Assembly (NCBI GenBank): GCA_013423325.1
Contig: BLJB01000029.1
Location: 141-64,140, forward strand
DNA length: 64,000 nucleotides
Reading direction: 5' to 3'
Origin: Usnea hakonensis
Taxonomy: Eukaryota; Ascomycota; Lecanoromycetes; Lecanorales; Parmeliaceae
Shown here: positions 10,406 to 22,100 of the stretch, one piece after another
How the letters are laid out: each line of letters begins with the position of its first letter
Numbering within the stretch: position 1 is the stretch's first letter
Made by a program: the position numbers and the translations under genes
Notes under the pieces: model-generated
The model's input: the letters and a program-made list of their open reading frames with translations, nothing else
What the model was told of the DNA's origin: nothing
The model's database searches: none

Positions 10406-11899
10406 ATGCAGACTGAGAAGGCTTGGTCCTGGCGTGTTGAGCATATTCCTCAGGGTACCACGCCGGAGCAGCTGAAATCACTCTTCGTCGAGGCCGATCA
10501 ATCTCGCATTGTCATAGAGTCACTCGTTCCGGAGTCTATTGCTCCAGACCTTTTCATACATGGACACGCCAGTCATTATCTCACTGCGACGATTTCTTTT
10601 CGGGCGCAAAGAGGCTGCAAACCTCAACTTATCAATGGCTTCGAAGGCAAGATCAGCCTCGACGCGGACTTCTACGGTTTCACCTCTCTCTACTCCTCTG
10701 ACAAGTATTATATTGCGGCTGAGTCGGTCAACCGTCAATCTTACATTTTAAAGCTGATTTGTCGTCTCCAGTGTCGTAGCTGTGACCGCAGGCCACGCCT
10801 TTGGCTCTTGGACGCATTCTCGAACATCCCTTCACAAGCGGATGTGGCTGCGAGACTATCTACCTGAAGGAATCCCGAACATTCGAGTCCTCATTTACGG
10901 TTACCCGTCAGAGTTGCAAAAGTCGGAATCATCGATCAGTCTGTTTGAGCACAGCAACAACCTTAAAGAGAGGCTTTTAGCAATACGCCGCGCAGCGCAA
11001 GTACGTTTCAATGACTCTTAATACGAGATATACAAATGTACTTCATTTCTTTGATGCTGAGGTAGCTACTCCAGTGCGAACTACGTCCAATCATCTTTAT
11101 CGGTCATAGTCTAGGGGGCCTTATTATCAAGAGGGTATCTCCCCCAGTCTTCAGAATTAGTCATATTCTCATACATTGCCCAGGCATTCGTCGATGCCAA
11201 TAATTCCGAAGAGCTACTACCTGTACGATCATTCGTCTTCCTTGGAGTACCGCACCGTGGTTTGGAAGTCACAGCTTTGAAGTCACTTGTGCAAGGAACA
11301 TCGTCCGAAAGGATGATAAATGAGCTCGAGGAAGGATCATCTGTTCTTGAAATGCTAGATCATGACTTCGAGAAGAAGTTCAAAGGGTCTCCCGTTCGGA
11401 TTTTGACTTGCTACGAGTCGTCTCCGACTCCAACTGTTAAAAAGGTAGGCAAAGTCTTACAAAGAATTCGTGGCATATCGCTGATTTCACTTTCCAGGCT
11501 TCTGATGGCTCTTTCAAACGCGATGGAGACCCAGTAATTATGGTAACCAGGGCTCGTGCACTTCTTGGATACGAGGATACAAAGATCGGGGTATATTCGG
11601 ATCATTCCCACATAGCAAAGATTGATTTGGGAAACAGTGGTCCATATTTGTTCATCAAGCAGGCCATTGATCGAGCTATACTCGATAACAACGAGCAACT
11701 TGGATCTTGCGACGCATCTGCCGCTCCGCCTGTAGAAGACGATGAGACTAAGATAGGGCTGACACCAGGACGACATAGATTACTGAAAAATACGGAGATC
11801 GATAAGGACTCCATGACGGCATTACGCCGCGAGTCATCGCTTTGCTATCCAAGCCCTGGAGGAGTACCCAAGCTTCTAAATCCCTCGCCTTTTCCATAG
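10406..11899 (+). CDS. NLR-type N-terminal alpha/beta hydrolase, truncated (no NACHT)
   Basis: This is a serine-hydrolase-like domain of the type found at the N-terminus of fungal NLR proteins (SesB-like). The model has five exons: 10406-10704, 10772-11000, 11075-11134, 11184-11444 and 11498-11899, 416 aa. The N-terminal about 110 residues (MQTEKAWSWRVEHIPQGTT...) match the leader seen in such proteins. The nucleophile elbow GHSLGG lies in exon 3, and SDHSHIAKI late in the protein supplies the likely catalytic His. Full-length relatives continue into NACHT and repeat domains. Here the reading frame runs only about 60 residues past the hydrolase and stops where sequence from an unrelated minus-strand pseudogene begins. 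I infer that a rearrangement cut off the rest. It could still act as a stand-alone hydrolase. Exon 1's donor (GTATTA) is the weakest junction. Confidence 0.75.
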
Positions 11900-12278
11900 C
11901 AGTGTCAAAGTCCTCTGCGGGTACCCGATTCTCGATGTTGCAACCAATGTGATCGCGGCACGGCTGCATGAGCTTCGCACTCTCTTTTTGCTGGGCATCC
12001 CAATCGAGAGTCGATCATTCCTCGGCTTCGGTATACTTGGTGGGCAGCGAGAGTAGTGATCTGCAGAAATGGATGATTCCTGCACTTCGTCGGATATGAA
12101 AATATTGCTGGGGGAGAGGTCTGGATGGCGCAACATCGGTCTGTGAAGTAATCTGTCTTCTGGCACCAATTTTGGAGCAATTTCCAAGTAGTCCGACAAT
12201 GCTTCTTCCCAGTTCGAGCAGGCTTTCACCCGACCTTATCATCTGAAGCGTCCAGTTTGGCATCGTGCAGTAAGGCAC
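11748..12278 (-). pseudogene. Aminoglycoside-phosphotransferase-like (APH) remnant
   Basis: On the minus strand, three frames carry successive pieces of the C-terminal half of a fungal APH-family kinase-like protein. One frame gives DYLEIAPKLVPEDRLL and RHPDLSPSNIFISDE, where the HPDLSPSN motif is the family's catalytic loop. A second frame continues with a degenerate GIIHFCRSLLSLP in place of GLIDWQ. A third holds RDHIGCNIENRVPAEDFDTA, typical of the C-terminus. The frame changes and absence of the N-lobe mark it as a pseudogene. Its 3' end overlaps the last exon of the truncated NLR-type gene, which suggests it was brought in by the same rearrangement. Confidence 0.65.
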
Positions 12279-12897
12279 GGGGAGAGGAGCCGCGCAGAAA
12301 AAATCATGGAGTTTTTGCCTGTTACACTGGCAGCATCAGAATATAGTGTCTATCGTCCACCATCACAATCATCCAGATTTGGATACATTCGGTTAGGATT
12401 CTCTTCGCGTCCATTTTGGCGCCTCAAAGTTCACGCTAAGCTTATTCTATAAAAGGGTATCTGAGTCTTTTCGACATGATCAATTTACATTGTTAAGACT
12501 TGGCAACATCACTTGACTACAAGGAGCAAGGCACCGTACATATGGCGGTGCTTCACTAAGTCTACCTTAGCTTTTACCAATGCGCTTCTTTGCCAAAGAA
12601 AAGGCCATGTTGCGAACTTGGAGCGCACATTGAAATGCTTCATCGTCATTCGTCATCATCGTGGTACCTCTATGAGAGCACTCAATGGTAGGATAGCGAA
12701 CTAGATTTGCCGCGGCCTGGTCTCTGATGCTTGAAGTCGTTCACTGCGGAGTTGAATTTTCAGTCTGGTCTGTTGAAGTTCCAAGACCTCACAACTGCGC
12801 CACGATTTCTGTAATATTCACCTCTGATTTTGACATTAGGGGATGAGATTGTCTTTGCCTTCGATCATGGTGTTTCGAAGTCTAAACTTTCAAGAAG
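12279..12897. other. Intergenic region
   Basis: I see no gene in this stretch. It separates the APH remnant from the 3' end of the TIM-barrel gene. Confidence 0.5.
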
Positions 12898-13943
12898 CTA
12901 CTGAGAAGCAATCTCAATTTCCTTGAAACTTCTTGCGTTCTGCTCAATAGCGGCTTCCACCGGAAGTCTCTCCATACTACTGGCACCGAAGAATCCATGA
13001 ATACCATGAACTCGATTCAGTATGTATGCAGTCTCCTTTACACCTAAGGAGCAAGTCAAGTTAGTATACTTCAGCTTGAGTAAGGAGTTGCAGCTCTTAC
13101 CTGATACAGGTCCACCGTGGCAAAGCACAATAATGTCCGATTCGATCTTCACGCAGGCATCTCTGATGGTCTGTACCTTTTTCACACAGTCATCCAAAGT
13201 GACTTCGCCCTCACTAGCGCCTATACTGCCACCAGTCGTAAGGCCAAGATGTATCACTATTACGTCAGCGCCAGCCCTGGTCATGCGCTCCGCCTCATCA
13301 ACGTTGAAGACATATGGCGTTGTTAGAAGGCCCATTTGACGAGCTGCTCGAATCATCTCAACCTCCTTCTCATATGACATTCCTGTCGCCTCAAGATTCT
13401 TGCGGAAGTTACCATCTATGAGGCCAACAGTTGGGAAGTTCTGAACGCCACAGAAGCCAAGATCCTTTAGCTGTTGCAAGAACAAGGGCATAGAGCGGTA
13501 TGGGTCGGTCGCGCAGACACCAGCCAAGACTGCAGTGGACTCAATCACGGTCAATATCTCACTCGCCTGTATACGAGACGCAGATTAGAGAACATAATTT
13601 TGTAATAGGACTCTTCGCAACCAGAGGCCTATGCGGATCAATTTTGGAGACTGACCATATCAAGAACGATAGCATTGGCATCGCCGTAGGGCATCATGCC
13701 TGCAAGGGATCCTCTTCCTGCCATGCGAAAACGACCAGAATTGTAGATGATGATTAGATCGGCTCCACCCTTTTCGATGAACTTTGCGGACAGTCCGATT
13801 CCTTGGTACAATTAGCGGCGACATCCAAGAAATCAGGGGGTTCAGAGATAACAACCTGCACCTGCACCAAGAATTGGTTTGCCAGATGCAACCGTCTCTC
13901 GCAAATGCGCAAGAACCTCTATCCTATCGGTTGGACGAGGCAT
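12898..13943 (-). CDS. TIM-barrel protein, Tm-1 C-terminal half-like (PEP hydrolase family)
   Basis: It resembles the TIM-barrel family of phosphoenolpyruvate-hydrolase-like proteins (PF09370), which forms the C-terminal half of the plant Tm-1 protein. There are four exons: 13943-13856, 13801-13656, 13566-13101 and 13043-12898, 281 aa with exact phase. The start is MPRPTDRIEVLAHLRETVAS. Conserved stretches are KPILGAGAGIGLSAKFIEKG (spans intron 1), IIIYNSGRFRMAGRGSLAG, LAGVCATDP, GVQNFPTVGLIDG, IVIHLGLTTGGSIGA and CHGGPVSG (joined to VKETAYILN across intron 3). The exact reaction in fungi is unknown to me. The gene is divergent from the UPF0261 gene, its fusion partner in other organisms, so the two products probably act together. 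Confidence 0.9.
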
Positions 13944-14242
13944 GATTCGATGTAGGATGATGTTATTTGGTCAATAGGATAGCAAGTGTTTGTATGTGTA
14001 ATGTCCTTTCCTGATGCACTTTGCAACTTTTGAAAAGGCATTGGTTCCGAAATCGGGGACCTTCCAAATGGGGGATGATGGTGAATGAGAATGATGTAGT
14101 TTTCGACGTCATTCGATGTCATCGTGCATTCTGCCTAACTTGATAAGGATGCTCCTCTATATCACGCGCTCATTCTATTTTCTCCTTTTTTTTAACACAA
14201 ATTCTTGTCCACCGTACACCAACTCTAAAGCTGGTCAACACT
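13944..14242. promoter_or_regulatory. Bidirectional promoter between the Tm-1-like halves
   Basis: This 299-bp gap separates the two divergent start codons, so both genes must share it. A CT-rich tract (14170-14195, including an eight-T run) lies before the plus-strand gene. No specific operator is recognisable. Confidence 0.6.
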
Positions 14243-15511
14243 ATGACGAGCATGAAGTCGAAGCCATGCGTTTTACTGATAGGAACATGCGACACCAAAT
14301 TGGCAGAGCTCCTCTATATACGGACCCATGTACTCGAAAATAGCATCGATGTTAAGCTTATGGATGTTGGACGTCAACCTATTGCCCATAAAGACATTAG
14401 TTACGCTCATTCAGAAGTTCTTTCGCATCTACCAATCCAGCCAAACATGGATTCAATGGAGCGAGGCCAAATCATTGAAACCATGATCTCAGCAGCGTCA
14501 GGCTTGGTCCACGAATTGTACTCTCAGCACGCTATTGCTGGAGCTCTTTGTATCGGTGGCTCAGGGGGTACTTCCCTAGGAGCCGCAGTGATGCGCTCCG
14601 CATTGCCGTTCGGCTTCCCCAAATTGATAGTCTCAACCGTTGCATCTGGCAATGTTAGCAATTTCGTTGGTGAGACAGATATCACGATGATGCATAGCGT
14701 GGTAGATATAGCAGGTCAGAATTCGATCTTGAATCCAATTCTCGAGAATGCGGCTGGCATGATTTCCGGAGCTGCCAAAGCATACCTTGACCGCCTTGGT
14801 AAGGGGGAAGAAATCAAGTCAAACAGCAATAAGCGAAAGAAAAGTGTTGCTATTACAATGTTTGGTGTAACTACTCCAGCAGCTGATTTGGCTAGGGAGC
14901 ATCTTGAGAGCAATGGCTATGAAGTTTTCGTGTTCCACGCGACTGGCATCGGAGGACGTGCAATGGAAAAGCTGATCTTGGAGCATCGGATCGATGGTGT
15001 TCTGGATTTAACCACTACTGAGCTGGCTGACGAACTGGTTGGTGGAATCATGAAAGGCGGACCGGACAGACTCACAACCGCAGCGCTTATGGGCATCCCG
15101 CAAGTCGTCAGCTTAGGAGCGTTGGACATTGTCAACTTCGGGCCAAGAGAAACGCTTCCGGCCCAATTTGCGAAAAGATTGATCCATGTACACAATCCCG
15201 ACATTACGCTAGTGCGCACATCCGTAGATGAGTGCCGGATACTGGGACAGCAGATTGCGAAAAAGTTGCGGGCAAGTATCAAATCGAATTTCACGCAACT
15301 GTTCATACCCTTGGGTGGTATCAGCATGCTCTCCGTGAAAGGTGGGCCATACTACGATGAAGCGGCGGACAAGGCGTTGTTTGATGCTATCATTGAAGGC
15401 CTTGATGGTAGTAATATCTCTGTCGTACAAGACCGGAGAGCTATCAATGATGATGGCTTTTCAATAGAAATGGCGAAGGCCCTGATGCATATTATGGAAA
15501 ACGAGTCATGA
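14243..15511 (+). CDS. UPF0261 family protein, Tm-1 N-terminal half-like
   Basis: This single-exon 422-aa protein belongs to the UPF0261/Tm-1 N-terminal family (PF06792). Visible marks are the N-terminal VLLIGTCDTK beta-strand, LCIGGSGGTSLGAAVMRSLP-like glycine loop (here GGSGGTSLGAAVMRSALPFG), KLIVSTVASGNVSNFVG, and the second half opening with ITMFGVTTPAA, then FHATGIGGRAMEKL and DLTTTELADEL. Length and order match the family. The founding plant member, tomato Tm-1, fuses this domain to a TIM barrel; here the TIM barrel is the divergent neighbour. A second in-frame ATG lies three codons downstream, so the exact start is uncertain by three residues. The molecular reaction is not established; nucleotide or small-molecule binding by the glycine loops is plausible. 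Confidence 0.92.
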   Translation: MTSMKSKPCVLLIGTCDTKLAELLYIRTHVLENSIDVKLMDVGRQPIAHKDISYAHSEVLSHLPIQPNMDSMERGQIIETMISAASGLVHELYSQHAIAGALCIGGSGGTSLGAAVMRSALPFGFPKLIVSTVASGNVSNFVGETDITMMHSVVDIAGQNSILNPILENAAGMISGAAKAYLDRLGKGEEIKSNSNKRKKSVAITMFGVTTPAADLAREHLESNGYEVFVFHATGIGGRAMEKLILEHRIDGVLDLTTTELADELVGGIMKGGPDRLTTAALMGIPQVVSLGALDIVNFGPRETLPAQFAKRLIHVHNPDITLVRTSVDECRILGQQIAKKLRASIKSNFTQLFIPLGGISMLSVKGGPYYDEAADKALFDAIIEGLDGSNISVVQDRRAINDDGFSIEMAKALMHIMENES

Positions 15512-16955
15512 TTGCGCCCTTACCAGTACAGTCTCTAAAAATATACCGCGGATCGATGCTGATGACTCTGAGCCTAGGATGGCTATGCATACTTCTATCG
15601 GCGAGGAGAATAGATTCGATGACTGTCAAACCACCTGTGCGCAATCAAGAGAGGCTTCAGATCTTTCCAGGCTTTGACTTGAAGTGAATGATGTCTTATA
15701 CCTCAAGAAGATCTAGATTGGAAGGCTACTTCCAGCGAGAGCACGAATGTGGGAGATACTCAGCAATCACAAGTCTTAGTCTTACTACGAGTCGTGAATG
15801 AGCAATTTTATCTTCTTAGTTGTCGAGGGTGTTTAAAATCTTTGCCTATCCTGTCGCAAGTGTCTCACGCAAGTGCTTACAAGGAAATTATCGCTAGTAG
15901 ACTCAATCTAAATGCTCACCAGCTGAGTGAGTTCTACCGCCTCGGCGCCTGACAGGACCCCACGTTCACCCTAATGGAACTGGAATTGCGATCTACCAAC
16001 AAGCCACGCTGGCAGTGGGGATCTTTGGAATCTGCTGTACAGCAGCTCACGCTCCTCCTAGAGCATTACCCATGGGGTTTCGATCCCGGCATGCACTAGA
16101 AAACCATGGAGAGTGAGACGAAAATCTAATGAACCCGTATTTCTGATACCGGGCACCTCAAGGACAGATGCTAAAAAATTTTGAAAACCTGGTGGTACAT
16201 GCATGAGCAGATACGAGATTTGACACTTTCGGTAAATGATCTGGACAATTCTTTTCCCTGCTCGGGTTTGAGCACGTTTTCTCATCTTGACTATTGGCTC
16301 ATTTTCACTCACGATTTCTTGACATATGTGGAGGCACACACTATCCTATGTTTTCAGTCTTCTAGAACGAATCACACGCGTGAAATCGTAGCTGTCATTG
16401 CGCTCGCGTTTTCCAAATGCCAAGACTTGCCCCTTTTTCCAGCTTGGCGCTCTGCTCCTCTGTTGTTTTCACCCGTTGAGATGTAGGCAATACAATTCTC
16501 TTCGCGTTTCTTCTTGCCATCTCAACGCTGCCAGTATTTTTGAGCTTTAAAAACAATTCTCAGCATTGTTTCTCGTGTAGGGTACTAAAATGGGGCACGA
16601 ATGCTTGCCAAGCAATGTTTTTTTTTTCTCAGGAAGCTACGCGAAGGGAAATTCTCTCAAAGCAAAATCAAATTTTATACGAGACAAAGTATCTCAAACG
16701 TCGCCATGAAATGAACATTGTGCACTAGCAAAGTCTGACTCGTTCATGGCCATAATTCTCAGAGATCTCCTCTCTTTTTTCATCTCTCACCATCACTTCT
16801 ACAACCTTGCTCATCGATACAAGACATCTTTTATCATCAGCCACATACTTTCATATCATCATTGACTGGTATTCGACTGTGACACGTCTAGCATGTCGTC
16901 TCTGCTGACTTGATACAGGTAGCATCATCAGCATCAACAGCAGCATTATCCCTAT

Positions 16956-17006
<51 letters not shown>

Positions 17007-17124
17007 AAGCGTCATTAGTATTATCTCCATCATCTCCGTCACTGTTGAAAGCACTATCACCCTCATCATCGTTATCGTCACCTGACCCTATATATCATAT
17101 ACAGTTCCACAAATCATCGCCACC
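15512..17124. other. Intergenic region with CAACAG microsatellite
   Basis: I see no gene between the UPF0261 stop and the DUF6604 start. The 3' end holds the CAACAG repeat at 16956-17006, in the probable promoter or 5' leader of the following gene. Open frames running through the microsatellite (16910-17233 plus, 16851-17081 minus) are artefacts of the repeat. Confidence 0.5.
16956..17006. repeat. CAACAG microsatellite
   Basis: The hexamer CAACAG is repeated about eight times without interruption, about 120 bp upstream of the DUF6604 start codon. It is likely in the leader of that gene and prone to length change. Confidence 0.9.
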
Positions 17125-18132
17125 ATGCTTGCCCTCAAAGCAAGCCGCCTGTCATCTCCCGACTCATGGAGATGCAAGAACGACGACAAGAAAAGATCAA
17201 TGTTGGGAAGCTGGCGAGATCGGAGAGATCTGAACGAGACTGGGGAGGAGAGGACCGTTGGAGGTTCGAAGGTATGCGGGGAGATGAAGGCGAAGATTGA
17301 GAACTGGAGATCTCGGAAGCAGGAGAGTGTGGAGAGAGTGGATGAGACGAGCGTGTATGGAGAATGCATGCCGTCTGAATGGCAGCTGGGGAAGTTATAC
17401 AAGCAAATGAAAATCGACAACAACAATTTCATAACATGGCTTGTGGAATCATCTTACCCCTGCACGGAGAGCCTTCCGCCATACATCACCCTATCACACA
17501 AGCAAGCCAAAGGTACGCCAGAACGACCCTAGACAGTACCGAAGAACGCCATCTGATTCACAGCAACAGACCACCCCAAATACGAAATCATCGTCAACAA
17601 CTTCCCCCAACTAGCTCGACAGATCAACAAAATATCACCAACGACGCTATCCCTCCTCGACCGCGTCATCACCCAACGAAGCGAATACTGCTACTGGATG
17701 TCGCGCAAGTCAACAGACCAATTATCCCAGATCTCCCACCAAAAACACACATACTACATCGAAATCCTCAAAGAAGTCCATACCATCCTAGCAGCCCTTA
17801 TCGAGCCCGAAACAACGACAACACGATCACCGAGCCCATCTCCAGCCACAGATGACGCATCAACAGACGCACCCAACACCATCCTCGGCAAACGCAAGAA
17901 CTCAGCCGCCACCACTCAATGCCTAGAGCAAAGCAAGACAGCCAAGACAGCAACCAGCACAACAACGCCAAAGCTGGTCTTTCGGAAAGAGATCAAGGGT
18001 GCCACCGAGGCACGTCATCACCAACGCGATAATTGGAGAGAAGCTATAGCGAACAGCTGCGACAAGGTCGGCGACAAACCATGTGCTTCTCTGCCAAAGC
18101 CCATGAGCTACGCCGAAATTTTGGGGTATTGA
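17125..18132 (+). CDS. DUF6604-like protein
   Basis: There are two exons (17125-17512 and 17570-18132), 316 aa with exact phase. The intron has donor GTACGC and acceptor CAACAG. Near residue 90 it carries LYKQMKIDNNNFITWLVESS, the pattern (Y-x-x-(Y/M)-K-x-(D/N)-x-x-x-F-x-x-WL) of the fungal DUF6604 domain. Across the splice it continues DHPKYEIIVNNFPQLARQIN and then helical sequence with RSEYCYWM. The C-terminal third is low-complexity Ser/Thr/Pro and ends in LPKPMSYAEILGY. Family members are of unknown function. The protein is short compared with longer relatives. The N-terminal 85 residues before the domain are less certain, and an earlier start or extra exon is possible. Confidence 0.6.
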
Positions 18133-18855
18133 GGGAGACGTGATGGGTATGTCAAAGACCGCAATCTCGCATCAACGACGCTAACGCTCCTCAGATGATG
18201 AATGACAACAAACATGAGGAGAAGAACATGGCATCAAGGACGGAAGAAGAGCGCTGGGCGGGTAGGAATCGGAATGGAATGGAATGGAATGTCGAAAGAT
18301 GGACAGTCGGCGATACGAGAGCTTTTATAATGGCATTTGCAACGTTGGAGTACTGAGAGGGAGAAGGATAGGCTCGATCAGACGATTTAAGGAACGGTCC
18401 AGATTGGAAAACGGGTGATTGCGCGTGTTGGGAATGTATCGAATAGTCTCATCAATAGCAAAAAAAGGATTATACACCACAACTCTCGTATCGTTGTCAT
18501 CTCGAGTTCAGTCATCGTGGTGAATAAGCTTGGCTTCACTCAAAATTTCCATCTTCTTCAGATACGGAATTACGAATACGCACGGAAGGGATGCGAAGCA
18601 TCAGAAATCTTGCCTGTTGATGGACATCAAGCAATATACTCACACACCTTGTGATTTACTTGAATCGACAGGACAGGTCAGAGAATGTTCAAGGTAGCTG
18701 CGGTTCCATGACTCGGATGCGAGGGGCGTTGATAACGAGGCTGCTATTTTGTGATACATCAAGAAAGGGAGATGATCGCTTGGCTGATAGCAGAACAATA
18801 CTTGATAAGCTTGCTTCGGATTAGATATTCCTACGCAGGGCCTCATCAATAGGAA
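18133..18855. other. Intergenic region
   Basis: I see no gene here. It lies between the 3' ends of two convergent genes. A short (GGAAT)n run is present near 18271-18290. Confidence 0.5.
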
Positions 18856-19175
18856 CGCCACGCCAAAAACGCGCCAAGCATCGTTTTATACTACTATGCA
18901 GCTGTGACCTCACCAGGTAACAGATAGATTGGTAACTACCAATGGCAACCAGGTGGCAATCATAGACTCCGAGCGCCTCCTCCGTCCATATCTTATTCTA
19001 TTCCTCCTCCTCGGGAGCGCCACGCATAACTTGCGCCAAGAATCGTTTTATACTACCATGCAGCTGTGATCTCACCAGGTAACAAATAGATCGGTGACTA
19101 CCAATGGCCTCCAGGTGGCAATCATAGACTCCGAGCGCCTCCTCCGTCCATATCTTATTCTATTCCTCCTCCTCA
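18856..19175. repeat. Tandem direct duplication, 162-bp period
   Basis: Two adjacent copies (18856-19017 and 19018-about 19175) align with only scattered substitutions. Both contain TCGTTTTATACTAC, ATGCAGCTGTGA, TCACCAGGTAAC and CTCCGAGCGCCTCCTCCGTC in the same order. The second copy includes the glutamate tail and stop codon of the minus-strand acyltransferase gene (stop at 19160-19162); the first copy repeats the stop and 3' flank. Confidence 0.88.
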
Positions 19176-22100
19176 TCTTCAACCACGTCCAGGGGCGTGG
19201 GTCTGAAAACTCTGCTTTCCCGTCCAGAGTTTCTAGGATCAGTTGAGGGTCGTCGGTCCCAACCCCTGGGATCAGTGGAAGGTCTTCGATTAGAAGTAGG
19301 ACGCCTGGGATCAACAGAGGGTCTCCGGTCTCGACCTGGAGCCCTCGGATCCGTAGAAGGACGTCGATTAGAAGCAGGACTCCTTGGATCAACAGAAGGA
19401 CGCCGGTTGTAACCAGGACTCCTGGGATCAGTAGACGGTCGACGGTCAGGAACAGGAGTCGTGGGGTTGATCGATTGTTGCCGTTCATGCCAAGAAGTCC
19501 TCAGACCCGAAGGACCTGGTTCCTGCAAAGTCCTGATATCCTTCGAAGGCTTGCGGTCACGTGTAATCGGCTTCACACTTCCCGATGCCTTATGCTCCTC
19601 GGTAACCACACTGACCCATTCGGAAGGCCTGCGCTCGTAGGAGATTTCATAGCGATTGAGAAACAAGTCCCTGGGGAACGGATACAGGGTTGGACGTCTA
19701 GGCGCCGGCTCGTCGCGTGCCTGCCGCCAGATATCTGCCGTGACTGTCTTACCCAGGGACTTTACTACGGGCGTGACTATGGGTACAGAGAGTCCGAGTG
19801 TGATGTAGCAGCAGAGTGCCACGATCAGTACGTTTGACCAGTAGCTTAGGCCTCGCACAGCTAGAAAGACGCAGATCCAAGAGCCTAGACTCCAGAAAAT
19901 GAATCCGTGAAGGAGATAGATAGTAAAGATGTGTGGGAAAACCAGCAAGAAGAGCTTGAACGAAAAGATTTTCTGTATAAATGGTGACAGCTCTATGGCC
20001 GTTTGAAGTCCAACGGCAAAAGCGAGTCCATTTAGTTTTGGGATATAGAACTCGAGATTCACTGGGCTGCTTGCTTCGGATATTGTAAGACCGCTGCTAA
20101 GGTTCGGATGAATTCCGTACTCGCGTGCTGCATAATCGATCTCAGCCCGTTGGCTCAGCAGATCCAGACTAGGTCCGGCGAAGGTCAGACAAGTACAAAG
20201 AACGAGGATTGGGTAGTACATGAACGGCCGTGCGTGAAGGTAAGCCTGCCATTTGTACGTGATGTCCAAGTCTGTGAGCATGATGCCGAAGTAGAAGTAA
20301 GATGCCCACGACAAAGCGTACCAATGGTTGACAATACAGAAGACATAGAAGCCAAATCTCTTCCACGGAGTCTTAATTTCTCTAATGACGATGACGGCGA
20401 GTAACGTTGTCCAGGAGCCTTGCAATTGGACGGGAATTGTCCATAGCACGTTGGTGCAATAATTGAACGTAATAACCGGCAGAGTGTTAGGTATGACAAA
20501 TCCCAGCTCCAAAACCTCGCTTAAGAAGTTGCTAAAGTTGCTATATCCCCTGATAAAAGGCCAAGTAGACCACGTGATAGAGGGTAGATACTCGAGCCAT
20601 TTCGTGGCGCTAATCTCGATGAAGAAGTATTCCAGCATTACCACAGCGGTGACAGGAAGCATAAGGCGGAACGTACGCGCTACGGTCTTTTCAGAGATGA
20701 TCAAAAGATCGCCAGTACGTAGGTAGTTTGCTGTAAGAAAATGAGCCGAAGTGAGGAAAAATGGTCCGATCCAGATTGAATTCAAGAAGAAAGGCGTAAT
20801 GGTCTTCCGCGCTACCTCTAGGCTGTGAAATCGCGTAAAATTTTCTCTTAGAATGTCGCCATTGAGGAATGTGAAATTGAAGTTGATGGCCGTCACTAAC
20901 AAGCAAGAGATCACGACAAGGCCCGCTAGGTGATCAATCCGTTTTTGGGGTTCTGGCACATTTGGAAATTCTTCCTTCATTTTTGAAAAGGTATCTGAAT
21001 TCTTCCCTGGCAACCCAGAAGTAGATGCCTTCGGTGCTGTCCCCGCTGAAGATATTGGGTCTCCTGAGCCTTCGGCCTTTTCCCACCCTAAATTGTGCCA
21101 TGAGACCCGCATTGTTTTGGCTTTAGGAGTCTCATGGGTCAAATCCTGTTGGCTTTCCTTGACGGATTGTTCCTTACTTGTAGAACTGGTGAAACTCCAA
21201 GTATCTAGAGGAAGTACTCGAGTTGGTGCGCTGGGAGGTGGCCCTTCAGACTGCACACTCCCCATATCAAGGGGGTCTTGATCGTACAGCTCATCTTGGT
21301 GTAACAATGGATCTACAGGAAGAGTGCTCCTGCGACGGAATGTTTGGTTGCCCTCGTGCTTCGGAATGGTCACAGATGATTCTGATGGACTGTACTGAGA
21401 AAAGCTTGACGATGAAGGGCTTGAGTCGAACAGAGAAGAGGTGCCTGTCGATGACTCTTCTGTCTCAAATATTGGCGTCTTTTCTAGTGGGAGTCTCTCT
21501 GGCCGCTTGGATTTGGACTGGGAAAGAGGTATGGACTCTTTTCTCGTTCCTTGGGGAGAGCTCAGCTTTTCCCTGACTCTTGTCCAAATGGGACCGAGCA
21601 AAACTGAGGCTGTCACAGAGATACATGCGACAGCTAGCCAAATTGCAATCGCTCTTCTTGCTCTACCCTGTGGTGCTTGCTCCCACCTTTTGATGCTGTC
21701 CTCGGAAGCGGTCGAAGATCCACGAAGGCTCGTGTCAAGCGCGTGGCAAGCGGTGGACCTTGAACAGCGGGCATCGAACTTGGTATGATCACTATCGCTC
21801 ATCAAAGACGAATTGAAAAACAATCTCGCCCAGCCGATGTTGGCGATAGAAGGCTGATCTGGGGGTCCTTGTGATCCAGTCGCTAAGCCGTTTGACCAAT
21901 GTCGAAAGTACAACGGGGATGGAACGCTCAATAACCCCGTTTTTGCGCTTCTTGAAACAGAGCGTGCAAGATTGCTTCCAATGAAATACCTGACTTCGTC
22001 CTTCGTCCACTCGAGACGGTACTCAGTGTAATTCCAAGGAGACAATTTCCCGTTTCCAAACTTTCCATCAGTCATGTTATCATATTGGATGAAGCTAGTA

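Noticed and set aside
16956..17006. CAACAG array as a CRISPR-like repeat
   Set aside because: It is a pure hexamer microsatellite with no spacers, in a eukaryotic genome.
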